A DNA stretch of 64,000 bases. Source: Psychromonas sp. CD1 (GTDB lineage: Bacteria > Pseudomonadota > Gammaproteobacteria > Enterobacterales > Psychromonadaceae). This document shows positions 31,349-42,453 of this stretch, piece by piece (position 1 is the stretch's first letter; every line of letters starts with the position of its first letter). The position numbers and the translations under genes are program-made. The stretch covers positions 124,001 to 188,000 of the forward strand of contig NZ_NDFH01000003.1 in assembly GCF_002239585.1 (NCBI RefSeq), given 5' to 3'. The notes below the pieces were generated by a model. It was not told the origin of the DNA. It worked only from the letters and a program-made list of their open reading frames with translations, and made no database searches.

Positions 31349-32694
31349 CTATTTTATTTAACTTAAAAAATATAAAGGATAAAAAACGTTGGTCAGAGCC
31401 AAGAGTTATTTTATTTAGTTTTTTAGCCATTTTATTTCCATTGGCTGTGCTTTTAACATTTCCTGTTTTTTCTGTTTCGGGGCTCAGTCTAGTTGACGCG
31501 TTATTCACTGCAACCTCTGCGATAAGTGTGACCGGATTGGGCGTTGTTGATGCAGGAACTCATTTTACGCTTGCGGGTAAAGTGTTGTTAATGATCTTGA
31601 TGCAAATTGGTGGACTTGGACAAATGACGTTGTCTGCTATTTTATTGTACATGTTTGGATTACGTATGAGCTTACGTCAGCAGTCCATCACCAGAGAAGC
31701 TTTAGGGCAAAGTAAAAGGGTGAATTTACCACGTTTAATTAAGCATATTATTATTTTCGCATTCCTAACCGAAATACTCGGAGGACTTTTTTTGTCTTTT
31801 CGGTTTGTCCCTATTCTTGGGTGGAAAGAAGGAATATTTAGTGCTGTTTTTCATGCTGTTTCAGCTTTTAATAATGCTGGATTTTCATTGTTTAGTAATA
31901 ATTTAATGGATTTTTCAGGGGATGTAACGGTTAATTTTACTATTGCGGGATTATTTATTTTAGGGGGAATAGGCTTTACTGTTATCTCTGATATATATGT
32001 CAATATTTTTCGTGGTTTTCAGCATTTACAATTGCATAGTAAAATAATGATAATAGCGACACCTAGCTTACTTCTAGTGGGTACTGTTCTCATCTGGTTT
32101 TTAGAAAAGGATAATGTGCATACATTAGCTTTTTTAAGCTTTGGCGATCAATGGTTAGCTGCCTTCTTTCAATCAGCAACGGCGCGTACAGCGGGCTTTA
32201 ATACGATACAAATAGATGATTTTACTAATCCAGCATTATTAGTCTTGATGGTGTTAATGCTAATTGGTGCAGGATCGACCTCCACAGGGGGGGGTATAAA
32301 AGTATCTACCTTTGTAGTAGCTATGTTATCGACGTTGTCTTTTTTAAGACAAAATGAAAAAGTGGTTATTTTAAAACGCTCTGTGCCTTGGTCTACCGTA
32401 ACAAAATGTTTAGCAATTATAGTGGTTAGTTTTGTCGTGCTTATCGGCGCAATGTTTGCATTAATGCTCACAGAAGATGCCCCTATTTCTATGGTTATGT
32501 TTGAAATAATTTCAGCTTTTGCAACAGTTGGATTGAGTTCGGGATTAAGCGCTGAACTCTCTGAGCCGGGTAAACTTATTATTGTTATTGTGATGATTAT
32601 TGGCAGGATAGGGCCTTTAACACTTGCATATATGTTGGCCAGACCTAAACCGACCTTATTAAGATATCCAACGGAAGATGTGTTTGCAGGTTGA
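31345..32694 (+). CDS. ktrB: Ktr K+ uptake system membrane subunit
   Basis: KtrB is the inner-membrane K+ translocating subunit (449 aa). The four pore-loop repeats of the TrkH/KtrB superfamily are visible: SAISVTGLGVVD near residue 58, SAFNNAGFSLF near 175, TARTAGFNTI near 280 and ISAFATVGLSSGLS near 395, each with the conserved selectivity-filter Gly. A flexible intramembrane glycine-serine loop (IGAGSTSTGGGIKVSTF) follows the third repeat. The start overlaps ktrA. The 266-bp gap after it, before mreB, must carry the mreB promoter; I could not define one with confidence. Confidence 0.95.
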   Translation: MTILFNLKNIKDKKRWSEPRVILFSFLAILFPLAVLLTFPVFSVSGLSLVDALFTATSAISVTGLGVVDAGTHFTLAGKVLLMILMQIGGLGQMTLSAILLYMFGLRMSLRQQSITREALGQSKRVNLPRLIKHIIIFAFLTEILGGLFLSFRFVPILGWKEGIFSAVFHAVSAFNNAGFSLFSNNLMDFSGDVTVNFTIAGLFILGGIGFTVISDIYVNIFRGFQHLQLHSKIMIIATPSLLLVGTVLIWFLEKDNVHTLAFLSFGDQWLAAFFQSATARTAGFNTIQIDDFTNPALLVLMVLMLIGAGSTSTGGGIKVSTFVVAMLSTLSFLRQNEKVVILKRSVPWSTVTKCLAIIVVSFVVLIGAMFALMLTEDAPISMVMFEIISAFATVGLSSGLSAELSEPGKLIIVIVMIIGRIGPLTLAYMLARPKPTLLRYPTEDVFAG

Positions 32695-32936
32695 GAATAA
32701 TCAAAGCTCTTTTGTAAGAGGCAGATTCTGCGTTAAAGTCTGTCGTTTGGCTTTATTTTTATGTGAACACAATAATAAAGCGAAGTGTTTTTGATTTTCA
32801 GCTAAAATGTGTTAAAAGTATACTATTATTTTTGATGCGCATCGTTGTCGATACTAGATAAAAATAACGATATTTTCTGCTATTCACTTTCTTTTCTTGC
32901 TGAAGTATGAGGGGATTGGTACAGTGTAGCTCTTAA

Positions 32937-34004
<1,068 letters not shown>

Positions 34005-34005
34005 T

Positions 34006-34056
34006 AAAAATGGCAATAGGTAAACTATTGCTATTGCTATTGCTATTGCCATTTTT
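34006..34056 (+). terminator. mreB-mreC attenuator hairpin
   Basis: AAAAATGGCAATAG (34006-34019) pairs perfectly with CTATTGCCATTTTT (34043-34056), followed by more U and A. This is a terminator-like stem two bases after the mreB stop. The loop contains extra copies of the CTATTG hexamer. In other gammaproteobacteria mreB is made in excess over mreCD, which such partial termination would explain. Confidence 0.75.
34025..34048. repeat. CTATTG hexanucleotide repeat, four units
   Basis: Four exact tandem copies of CTATTG (34025, 34031, 34037, 34043) lie within and beside the 3' arm of the mreB-mreC hairpin. Any copy can pair with the 5' arm CAATAG, so copy number changes only the loop size. This is a typical slippage-prone microsatellite. 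Confidence 0.93.
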
Positions 34057-34083
34057 TTATTTATTAATATTTGATCGGTAACC

Positions 34084-34959
34084 ATGAAACCAATATTTTC
34101 TCGCGGACCTTCTTTTTTATTAAGACTATCTGTTATTGTCCTTATTTCTCTTTTTTTATTGCTCGCGGAAAGTAAATTTAATTTGTTTACATCCTATCGA
34201 TTGTATTTAAACTCGTTAGTGAGCCCAATTCAATACATTGCAGATATCCCCCAATCTTTAGTCACCTCTTTTTCACGTATGATAGTAACTAGAGAAGAAT
34301 TAAAAATACGTAATTTGCGTCTTGAAAAAGAAAATATGTTTTTAAACGCGGATCGTTTACTGCTAACACAACTTCAGTTAGAAAATAAAAAAATACGGAC
34401 ATTGGTTAATTCAACCCGTAATTTCACTAATCAACGCATGCTTGCTGAAGTAATGAGTTTACGCTCAGACCCTTTTCGTTATCAGTTGTTGATTAATAAA
34501 GGAACGCTTGATGGTGTCTATCTAGGGCAACCTGTGATCGATGAAGTTGGTGTCGTTGGACAAATTTCAGAAGTGGGCACTTTAACTAGTCGCGTTCTTT
34601 TATTAGTAGATGCAAGCCATGGTATCCCTGTGCGAGTGCAACGTAATGATATGATTGCCATTGTACATGGTGGGGGAGCATGGAATAAATTAGACATGCC
34701 TTTTATACAAAACAACGCTGATTTAAAAGAGGGTGATTTACTTGTCACATCAGGACTTGGTGGGAATTTTCCGGCTGGATATCCAGTTGCAACGATAAGC
34801 CATATTAGTTATAAAAAGGGTGCATCATATGCCGATGTGGAGGCAACACCGGTTACTAAATTAGGCGAAAGTCATTATTTATTATTGCTTTGCGATAAGA
34901 AGAAAGATGTATCGGATGTATTAGAAAAAGAGGCGAAGATTAAAAATGCGCCACTATAG
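34084..34959 (+). CDS. mreC: Rod-shape-determining protein MreC
   Basis: MreC is a bitopic inner-membrane protein that links MreB to PBP2/RodA in the elongasome. The 291-aa protein has a short cytoplasmic N-terminus, one membrane helix (LSVIVLISLFLLLAES, about residues 15-30), a periplasmic coiled coil (EELKIRNLRLEKENMFL to about residue 110) and the two-lobed beta-barrel MreC domain with YQLLINKGTLDGVYLGQPV and SGLGGNFPAGYPVA. It overlaps mreD by 14 bases. Confidence 0.95.
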   Translation: MKPIFSRGPSFLLRLSVIVLISLFLLLAESKFNLFTSYRLYLNSLVSPIQYIADIPQSLVTSFSRMIVTREELKIRNLRLEKENMFLNADRLLLTQLQLENKKIRTLVNSTRNFTNQRMLAEVMSLRSDPFRYQLLINKGTLDGVYLGQPVIDEVGVVGQISEVGTLTSRVLLLVDASHGIPVRVQRNDMIAIVHGGGAWNKLDMPFIQNNADLKEGDLLVTSGLGGNFPAGYPVATISHISYKKGASYADVEATPVTKLGESHYLLLLCDKKKDVSDVLEKEAKIKNAPL

Positions 34960-35419
34960 TATAGTATATTTTACATTTTTTGTGGGCTTGTTGTGTGCTA
35001 TTTTTCCCTTACCAATGTTTTTTAATGGGTTTCGTCCTGAGTGGATGATTCTGCTCATTGCTTATTGGGTGCTCGCATTACCGCTCCGTATTGGGATTGT
35101 GCATGCATTTTTCCTTGGCTTAATTTTGGATATATTATTAGGCTCAATGCTAGGTATGCATGCTTTACTGTTTGCTTTGTTTGCCTATTTTATTTGTATG
35201 CATTATCAAAGGATTCGTTATTTCTCACTCGTGCAAACGACGCTGTTAGTCGGGCTGTCTGTTTTATGTATTAAATTGGGTTTGTTTTGGATTGCCTCGA
35301 CTCAGCAAGATATCATATTACATAAAAATTATTTTTGGTCTATTTTTTCGTCGATGCTTATTTGGCCTTGGTTTTTTCTTTTTTTACGTATGATCCGTAT
35401 TCGTTTTAAGGTGCTGTAA
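34946..35419 (+). CDS. mreD: Rod-shape-determining protein MreD
   Basis: MreD is a small, very hydrophobic inner-membrane protein (157 aa, five or six helices) of the elongasome. The conserved region FNGFRPEWMILLIAYWVLALP and FFLGLILDILLGSMLGMHALLFAL is clear. The start overlaps the mreC end by 14 bases and maf begins two bases after its stop, so mreCD-maf-rng-yhdP form one transcription unit. Confidence 0.93.
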   Translation: MRHYSIVYFTFFVGLLCAIFPLPMFFNGFRPEWMILLIAYWVLALPLRIGIVHAFFLGLILDILLGSMLGMHALLFALFAYFICMHYQRIRYFSLVQTTLLVGLSVLCIKLGLFWIASTQQDIILHKNYFWSIFSSMLIWPWFFLFLRMIRIRFKVL

Positions 35420-35421
35420 TA

Positions 35422-35997
35422 ATGATTTATCTAGCCTCTCGTTCACCTCGTCGAGCTGAACTCTTACAACAAATTAAAGTGCCTTTTTGCTGGGTAAATG
35501 CCAAGATAGAAGAGTGCCAAAAAAGCAATGAATTGGCAAAAGATTATGTTTTACGTTTGGCCATTGAAAAAGCCCAAGCGGGTTTCCTTAATAGTGATAA
35601 ACGCTACCCTGTTTTAGGTGCTGATACCATTGTGGTAATAGATGGTGAAGTGTTAGGTAAGCCTAAAAACGAGTTACATGCGCGTCATATGATGGAAAAA
35701 TTATCCGCACAAACACATCAAGTGTTCACAGCGGTGGCTTTGTTCGATGGGCAAAAAACCAGCTCGGTTATAGTGGCAACGTCGGTTACGTTTAAAGCAT
35801 TATGTGCCGATGAAATTGCAGATTATTGGCAAAGTGGAGAGCCTAAAGATAAAGCGGGTGGATATGCAATCCAAGGTTTTGCGAGTAAATTTATAACACA
35901 CATTAATGGTAGTTATAGTGCGGTAGTAGGTTTACCTTTGTATGAAAGTGATCAATTAATTAAAAAGTTTTTAAGAGGAACGCATCATGTCAGTTGA
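35422..35997 (+). CDS. maf: Maf-family nucleotide pyrophosphatase (YhdE type)
   Basis: This 191-aa protein hydrolyses dTTP/UTP and modified nucleotides to monophosphates (house-cleaning; linked to septum inhibition in overexpression studies). The N-terminal LASRSPRRAELL, the catalytic GADTIVVIDGEVLGKP near residue 70 and DKAGGYAIQGFASKFI near 150 are family signatures, and the mreBCD-maf-rng order identifies it as the YhdE orthologue. It overlaps rng by 11 bases. Confidence 0.95.
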   Translation: MIYLASRSPRRAELLQQIKVPFCWVNAKIEECQKSNELAKDYVLRLAIEKAQAGFLNSDKRYPVLGADTIVVIDGEVLGKPKNELHARHMMEKLSAQTHQVFTAVALFDGQKTSSVIVATSVTFKALCADEIADYWQSGEPKDKAGGYAIQGFASKFITHINGSYSAVVGLPLYESDQLIKKFLRGTHHVS

Positions 35998-37459
35998 ATT
36001 ATTAATGAATATTACGCCAACTGAAACTCGCGTGGCAGTGATAGAAGGTGGCGTATTACAAGAGCTACATATTGAGCGACAAGGCACCAAAGGTATCGTT
36101 GGGAATGTATATAAAGGTAAAGTTTGTCGAGTTTTGCCTGGAATGCAAGCCGCTTTTGTGGATATTGGATTAGAAAAAGCTGCCTTTTTGCATGCGTCCG
36201 ATATTGTGCCACATACCGAATGTGTTGCGCAGACCGAAAAAGTGCAATTTAAAGTGGCGGATATTTCGGAATTAGTACGTCAAGGCCAAGATATTATGGT
36301 GCAAGTTGTTAAAGATCCTATGGGAACTAAAGGCGCGCGTCTTACAACAGATATCACGGTACCGTCTCGATATTTAGTTTTTATGCCAGGCAGTTCACAT
36401 GTTGGGGTTTCGCAGCGTATAGACAGCGCCTCTGAACGAGATAGATTAAAAGATATAACACAAAAATGTGTGAATGAATTAGGTGGGTTTATTATTCGCA
36501 CTGCAGCTGAGGGGGTCTCTGCTGATGAGTTAGTGCACGATGCTGCTTTTTTACAGCGGGTTTGGGCAAAAGTTCTTAAGCGGAAAGCGCGTTTTAAATC
36601 TAAAAATAAACTATTGTATCAAGATATAGATTTGGCCTTGCGTATTTTACGTGATTTTGTGGGCTCGAAAATTGATAGAATACGTGTAGATTCAAAGTTG
36701 AAATTTACAGATTTACAAAAATTCACACATGAATTTATACCTGAAATCAACGATAAGATTGAATATTATCCTGGTGAGAGTCCTATTTTTGATTTGTTTG
36801 ATGCTGAAAATGAAGTGCAAAGAGCATTAGAGCGGAAAGTAGAGCTAAAATCGGGTGGATATTTGATTATTGATCAAACCGAGGCAATGACTACCGTGGA
36901 TATTAATACCGGTGGCTTTGTAGGGCACCGTAATTTAGAAGAGACAATTTTTAATACGAATATTGAGGCAACACAAGCGATTGCACGGCAATTACGCTTA
37001 CGTAATTTAGGTGGGATCATTATTCTTGATTTTATTGATATGAAGTCTAACGACCATAAACGTCGTGTTTTTACAAGTTTAGAGCAAGCTTTAAGCAAAG
37101 ATCGAGTTAAAACCCATATTAATGATTTTTCACCGCTTGGCTTAATTGAAATGACACGTAAACGTACTCAAGAAAGCTTAGAGCATATATTTTGTAGTCC
37201 ATGTGAGCAGTGTAATGGCAGGGGTTATGTGAAAACGGTAGAAACCGTTTGTTATGAAGTATTACGTGAAATATTACGTGTAAATCGTGCTTTTGATGCA
37301 GAAACTTTTTCTGTTTATACTTCTCCTGCGGTTGCAGATGCATTACGAGGTGAAGAATCGTATAGTTTAGGTGAATTGATTTTATTTATGTCTAAAGAGG
37401 TTACTATTTATACAGAACCTCTGTATGGGCAAGAGCAATTTGATGTGGTCATGATGTAA
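35987..37459 (+). CDS. rng: Ribonuclease G
   Basis: RNase G (CafA) is a single-strand endoribonuclease that trims the 16S rRNA 5' end and degrades some mRNAs. At 490 aa it is the short RNase E paralogue without the degradosome scaffold. The N-terminal S1 domain (VYKGKVCRVLPGMQAAFVDI) is followed by the RNase H/DNase I-like core, with catalytic Asp in TTVDINTGGF near residue 303 and in ILDFIDM near 346. The zinc-link cysteines are in CSPCEQCNGRGYVKT near 404. It begins inside the end of maf. Confidence 0.96.
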   Translation: MSVELLMNITPTETRVAVIEGGVLQELHIERQGTKGIVGNVYKGKVCRVLPGMQAAFVDIGLEKAAFLHASDIVPHTECVAQTEKVQFKVADISELVRQGQDIMVQVVKDPMGTKGARLTTDITVPSRYLVFMPGSSHVGVSQRIDSASERDRLKDITQKCVNELGGFIIRTAAEGVSADELVHDAAFLQRVWAKVLKRKARFKSKNKLLYQDIDLALRILRDFVGSKIDRIRVDSKLKFTDLQKFTHEFIPEINDKIEYYPGESPIFDLFDAENEVQRALERKVELKSGGYLIIDQTEAMTTVDINTGGFVGHRNLEETIFNTNIEATQAIARQLRLRNLGGIIILDFIDMKSNDHKRRVFTSLEQALSKDRVKTHINDFSPLGLIEMTRKRTQESLEHIFCSPCEQCNGRGYVKTVETVCYEVLREILRVNRAFDAETFSVYTSPAVADALRGEESYSLGELILFMSKEVTIYTEPLYGQEQFDVVMM

Positions 37460-37461
37460 TT

Positions 37462-40400
37462 TTGAAGCATTTCACCATTAAGTGGTTTAAGCGATTTTCA
37501 GCTTTAGTCGCGGTGAAATTGTTTCTTTTTGCTGTGTTATTAACTGCTGCTCGCATTTTTTTTGTGAGCGTTGAAGATTATAAAGGGCAAATTACGGGTT
37601 GGTTAGCCGAAGAATATAATATCAATTTTTCCGTAGAGGATGTTTCTGCTAGTATCGATTTTTCAGGATTGGTTGTTACGCTTAATCATTTACAATTACC
37701 AGATTCCAAAGGCCTTCCGTTTACGCTTAAAGTAGATTATCTTTTCTTACATTTAAATTTCTGGGATTCTGTTTTTTCACAACGTCTTAATTTTAATCGA
37801 ATATCTTTAAAAGGAGCCGATTTAACGTTAAAAAAACAGAATGCAAAGAAAAAGACGAAAATGTCACCTTCCTTATCTGCGTTACGATCGTTAGAAAATA
37901 TTTTTTTAACGCAGCTAAAACGCTTTTCTGTCAATGATAGTCGGTTGCATTTTGAAGATCATTTTGGTGTTAAAAAAACCATTTATATTGATAATTTAAA
38001 CTGGATAAATTCAGGAGAAAAGCATCAAGGTGTTGGCTTTGCCAAAATGTCCAACTCGCGTAATGATGACTCTTTACGTTTTGTTCTTAATTTAAGTAAT
38101 AAAGTGAGTAGTAATGCTAACGCATTACAGGGTGAGTTATATGTTGCAGCCAACAACTTAAATATAAGTAATTATTTGGAAGGGAAAGTTAATGGCAATG
38201 CAAAGATACTTGATGCGCGTATTGGGTTCCAAGCCTGGCTTAAATTTTCTAATAGTAAAGTTGATAGAGTACAGGTGCGTTTATTGCCTAGTAGGCTAAG
38301 TTGGCAACAGTATGATCATACACAAAGTTGGCAATTAAAAGGTGGCTATTTACAGTTAACCAATTCAAAGAAGGGTTGGCGTTTTGATAGTTATGGTATA
38401 AAAACAAAGCAAAATAACAATAAATATTCAACCTTACGCTTTAGTGGTGTCGGAGATGATGACAACTTGGCGCTACGCTTTAGTGGTGTAACACTTTCTA
38501 AAATTCTTCCCTTTTATTTTCTCTCGCGCTCAGTCTCAACAGAGCAAGCATCAATGCTACGAAATATTGCATTGGATGCAAGTGTAGACATGTTAACACT
38601 GCAGAAAAAACCATTACAAAATCGCCAGTTTTCATTGCAATTAAGTGCGTTTAAAACGAAAGCTAAAGGGACTATACCAGGTATAACAAATGCACGGATA
38701 GCATTATCTGGCGACCTTAACAAAGGCGTGTTAAGTATCAAACTTACACCGCAAAAAGTTTATTTTGATGGTTTATTTAGCCGACCTATGCCGATTAAAT
38801 TAGGGGAAATTAACATCCATTGGCAAAGAATGCCCACTGGCTTAAAGCTATTCAGTAAAAAAAGTATATTAAATACCGTTGATATCAAGAGTGAAAGTGA
38901 ATTTTCTTTATTTATTCCTAATCAAGAGGCGCATAATCAGCAAATATTTTTAAGTTTGTATAGTTACGTATCACTAAATGATACCAGTAAAGCCCAATAT
39001 TATTATCCTATTAAAGCGATGGGAGAAGGTGTTTTTAAATATTTAGCACCGACACTAAAAAAAGGTCATGTTACAGGAGCAAAAATACTTTGGTATGGAG
39101 CTTTATCCGATTATCCGTATAAAAAGAAAGAAGGGATTTTTCAAGCGTGGGTTCCGGTGCGGGATGCGCAATATGACTTTTACAGGAAATGGCCTGGCTT
39201 GCATAATTTAGATCTTGATTTGTTATTTGAAAATGAAACATTAACTATGCAGGCAAAACAGGCCTCATTGGGGGAACTTTCGCTTAAAAAACTAACCGGG
39301 AGAGTGGATAGTTTATCTCCTAAAGGTACATTAACTATTTGGGCTGAAATTAGAGATGATGCGAAAAAGGTGCAAAACTATTTAAATATATCGCCTTTAA
39401 AGTCGAGTGTAGGTAAGGCCCTAGACATTATAAATGTGCAAAAAGAGATATCGGGTAAATTAAAAATTACGGTCCCATTTAATACTGAAAATCGTCAAAC
39501 GAAAACAGAGGGGGTTGTACAATTAAAGAACAATGATATCACCTTAAAATTAGGTGCGAATATCAGTATTCCTTTGCATAATGTTAATGGTGAGTTTCGT
39601 TTTATCAATGCACAATTAGTCGCAGAGAATATTAGTGCATCGTTATATAACGAAAAGTTAAACATAGACTTTTCAACACAACAAAGCGCAACACATTATG
39701 CGGTAAAAGCCACTCTAGATGGACGTTGGCAACTCGATGCCTTATCGAAAAAGATACCTTGGTTATCAGCACTTAAAGTGAAGGGGAATTTTGAATGGCA
39801 AGGTGATGTAGATTTCTCTTATGCGTACAATGCAGGTTACCAGTACCAGATAAATTTAAATTCCGAGGTACAAGGCGTATATATTTTGTTACCCGCACCT
39901 TATCATAAAAACGCATTGCAATCTTGGCCTTCGACATTGACCCTTTCTGGAGATCAAAAAACGGCCAATGTCGTGTTTAATGTCAAAAATAAGCTGGCTT
40001 TTTTTGGTGGCCTAAATTATGCAGATGGAACACCAAAAATAACTTATCTTCAGTTAAATCTAGGTGAAGATAATATGCCTCTATTAGAAAAAAACCGACA
40101 AGCTATCCACGTACAATTTGATGAACTTAATGCGACACCTTGGTTGCATTATTGGCGTAAATTAAAAGAAGAAAACCCACAATTTTTTGTTAAAAACAAT
40201 GATGTATCTTTTTTTAATATCAGAAAAATCAGTGCGGAGATAAAGCGCTTTAGTTTTCTTGAGCAGCCCTTATTTTCATTAAAAATAGATGCAAACAAAA
40301 AGATGCAAGAGCAACAAAGCATTTGGTCTGCTAAGATATTTTCTGATAATTTACAAGGTAAAGTGGAATATCGAGATGGGTCTCCTATACGTATTAAGGC

Positions 40401-41349
40401 CGATATAGATAAATTAAATTTACAGTTATTAGATTTGTCGGAGTTTAAGTCGACCCCATCGAGCAAAAATTTAATCTTGGATTATCCTGAAATATTTGTA
40501 GAATGTCGTGAGTGTCGTTATAAACAGATGGATCTTTCACCATTATCAATACATATATATCCCAGCGAGAAACTTTTATATATTAATAAAATCAATGTTG
40601 GTGAAGGTCAAGAATTAACAAAAATCACAGGTTTTTGGGATCAACATCTTACTGTATTGAGCATAAAAAGTACGGCTAATAGAGGACATAATCTAGTGAA
40701 GCGACTTGGATTTAGTAGTCCTATTGTTGCTCATGACGCTTTCTTAGAAGGCTATTTTAATTGGGTCGGTGCACCTTGGCAATTTAATCTTGATTCTTTA
40801 AATGGAAAATTTTCGGCGGATTTAAATGATGGCTCTATTACCCAAGTGAGTGATAAAGGGGCGCGATTATTAAGTATTTTAAGTTTAGATGGCATTAGGC
40901 GCTCTTTAAATATGGAATTTGGTGATGTGTTTGCGAAAGGCTTTAGTTTCGATGATTTGACATTAACGGCCAAAATAACTAAAGGCATTATAAAAACAGA
41001 TGACTTTAATTTAAATGGCTCTGCAGGGAAACTCTCTGGCGGAGGGTTTATCGACTTGCCGAATATGGATATCAATTATCATTTAAGTTATAGCCCTGCA
41101 ATTACTTCAAGTTTACCTTTATTAACTGCATTTGCAATTAATCCTTTAACGGGAGCCGCTGTGTTATTACTGACTAAAATATTAGAGCCTGTTGTGGATG
41201 CTATTGTGCGTATTGATTTTGTAGTAAAGGGTGCACTTAATAATCCAGAAGTTCGTATAGTAACGCGGCAAGAAGGGTTGGTTGAATTACAAAATAGTGA
41301 CGCGTTAGAAGCGATTAACCAGCGACAAGTTAATGATAAACAAAAATAA
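37462..41349 (+). CDS. yhdP: AsmA-like envelope lipid-transport protein YhdP
   Basis: YhdP (1,295 aa) is one of the long AsmA-family bridges anchored in the inner membrane that move phospholipids to the outer membrane. There is one N-terminal membrane helix (about residues 12-32, VAVKLFLFAVLLTAARIFF), a very long periplasmic beta-rich region and the conserved C-terminal domain near residues 1120-1230 (LDGIRRSLNMEFGDVFAKGF). The start is a TTG two bases after the rng stop; no ATG precedes the membrane helix in frame. In Vibrio-type genomes tldD usually follows; here it does not. Confidence 0.93.
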   Translation: MKHFTIKWFKRFSALVAVKLFLFAVLLTAARIFFVSVEDYKGQITGWLAEEYNINFSVEDVSASIDFSGLVVTLNHLQLPDSKGLPFTLKVDYLFLHLNFWDSVFSQRLNFNRISLKGADLTLKKQNAKKKTKMSPSLSALRSLENIFLTQLKRFSVNDSRLHFEDHFGVKKTIYIDNLNWINSGEKHQGVGFAKMSNSRNDDSLRFVLNLSNKVSSNANALQGELYVAANNLNISNYLEGKVNGNAKILDARIGFQAWLKFSNSKVDRVQVRLLPSRLSWQQYDHTQSWQLKGGYLQLTNSKKGWRFDSYGIKTKQNNNKYSTLRFSGVGDDDNLALRFSGVTLSKILPFYFLSRSVSTEQASMLRNIALDASVDMLTLQKKPLQNRQFSLQLSAFKTKAKGTIPGITNARIALSGDLNKGVLSIKLTPQKVYFDGLFSRPMPIKLGEINIHWQRMPTGLKLFSKKSILNTVDIKSESEFSLFIPNQEAHNQQIFLSLYSYVSLNDTSKAQYYYPIKAMGEGVFKYLAPTLKKGHVTGAKILWYGALSDYPYKKKEGIFQAWVPVRDAQYDFYRKWPGLHNLDLDLLFENETLTMQAKQASLGELSLKKLTGRVDSLSPKGTLTIWAEIRDDAKKVQNYLNISPLKSSVGKALDIINVQKEISGKLKITVPFNTENRQTKTEGVVQLKNNDITLKLGANISIPLHNVNGEFRFINAQLVAENISASLYNEKLNIDFSTQQSATHYAVKATLDGRWQLDALSKKIPWLSALKVKGNFEWQGDVDFSYAYNAGYQYQINLNSEVQGVYILLPAPYHKNALQSWPSTLTLSGDQKTANVVFNVKNKLAFFGGLNYADGTPKITYLQLNLGEDNMPLLEKNRQAIHVQFDELNATPWLHYWRKLKEENPQFFVKNNDVSFFNIRKISAEIKRFSFLEQPLFSLKIDANKKMQEQQSIWSAKIFSDNLQGKVEYRDGSPIRIKADIDKLNLQLLDLSEFKSTPSSKNLILDYPEIFVECRECRYKQMDLSPLSIHIYPSEKLLYINKINVGEGQELTKITGFWDQHLTVLSIKSTANRGHNLVKRLGFSSPIVAHDAFLEGYFNWVGAPWQFNLDSLNGKFSADLNDGSITQVSDKGARLLSILSLDGIRRSLNMEFGDVFAKGFSFDDLTLTAKITKGIIKTDDFNLNGSAGKLSGGGFIDLPNMDINYHLSYSPAITSSLPLLTAFAINPLTGAAVLLLTKILEPVVDAIVRIDFVVKGALNNPEVRIVTRQEGLVELQNSDALEAINQRQVNDKQK

Positions 41350-41444
41350 TTCGTAGTTTATTAGTTTAAAGTGCACCTGTAAAATGGTAATTACACAGAA
41401 TTCTTTACAGGGTCAAAAAAACAGACATAAACCACTCTTTATTT

Positions 41445-42347
41445 TTACACTAACCATTGCTGATGTAGTTGTTCAGTATCACCTAAATAGTCCAATAACC
41501 ATTTTACTGCGGGTGTTAAACAATCATTTTTCCAAGCCAGACAACAAGGGCTTTCTTTTGGTGGATCAACAAGATCTTTTTTAATTAATTTACCCGATGC
41601 TATCAATACTCTTGCTCGATGCGTCGGCATAATTCCCACGCCTAAACCCGCCATAAAACATTGTTCAGCACTATGCCAATTAGGCACCACTAAACGTCTT
41701 TGATTATCTAATAACCAAGTTGTACGCTTAGGCAATGTTCGCGAACTATCATCAAGACAGATACAAGGATATTTTATCAAATCTTTTTCTTTTAGCTTGC
41801 CCTCTTTCGAGGCAAGAGGATGCCCTGGTGCGATAACAAAGTCCCATAATAAGGCACCCATTGCACGAAATGATATATTACCACCTATTGGCACCACAGC
41901 CGTTGCACCAATAGCAATATCGGCTCGTCCATCCGCCAAAGCATCCCACACGCCATTAAAAACCTCCATAGTAAGTAGTAATTCCACATCTGGAAACTGC
42001 TCATAAAAATCTTCAACTAATTTATTAACACTGTCCTCATGTACCACATTATCTAAAGCAATAGAAACACTACTCTGCCAACCATTAGCAACACGCTGAG
42101 TTTGAAATTTAATTTCATCCATTTGTTTTAATAATAAACGTGCTTTCTCCACAAAATAAATGCCAGCAGGCGTTAACTCAACTTTCCGATGCGTTCGTTT
42201 AAATAAACGCACTGATAATTTATGTTCAACCCATTTAACACGATAACTGATTGCACTCGGAACTTTATGTAGCTCTACAGCGGCCTTTGCAAAGCTACCT
42301 CGACGCGCGACCGCGTCAATAACCAACAGATCTTGATAAGAAAACAT
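41445..42347 (-). CDS. punR: LysR-type regulator PunR
   Basis: This 300-aa LysR-family regulator has an N-terminal winged helix (VIDAVARRGSFAKAAVELHKVPSA broken by the recognition helix, residues 1-60) and a C-terminal co-inducer domain. It closely resembles E. coli PunR (YdhB), for example EVFNGVWDALADGR, SRTLPKRTTWLLDNQ and LLDYLGDTEQLHQQWL. PunR activates the purine nucleoside importer gene punC in response to nucleosides, and here punC is divergent and adjacent, which supports the call. I take the ATG at 42347 (MFSYQDLLV) over the TTG three codons upstream. Confidence 0.9.
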   Translation of the reverse strand: MFSYQDLLVIDAVARRGSFAKAAVELHKVPSAISYRVKWVEHKLSVRLFKRTHRKVELTPAGIYFVEKARLLLKQMDEIKFQTQRVANGWQSSVSIALDNVVHEDSVNKLVEDFYEQFPDVELLLTMEVFNGVWDALADGRADIAIGATAVVPIGGNISFRAMGALLWDFVIAPGHPLASKEGKLKEKDLIKYPCICLDDSSRTLPKRTTWLLDNQRRLVVPNWHSAEQCFMAGLGVGIMPTHRARVLIASGKLIKKDLVDPPKESPCCLAWKNDCLTPAVKWLLDYLGDTEQLHQQWLV

Positions 42348-42453
42348 ACAAGTCAAATTTTTTGATGAATGGGGTGAAAATATACCGTTTCACAACACTA
42401 AATAGCAAGCTTAAACTATAAAAATATCCTAAAAGAATCAATAAGAGAATAAA

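Noticed and set aside
34021-34050. CRISPR-like or protein-coding repeat
   Set aside because: The unit is only 6 bp with no spacers and lies in a terminator loop.
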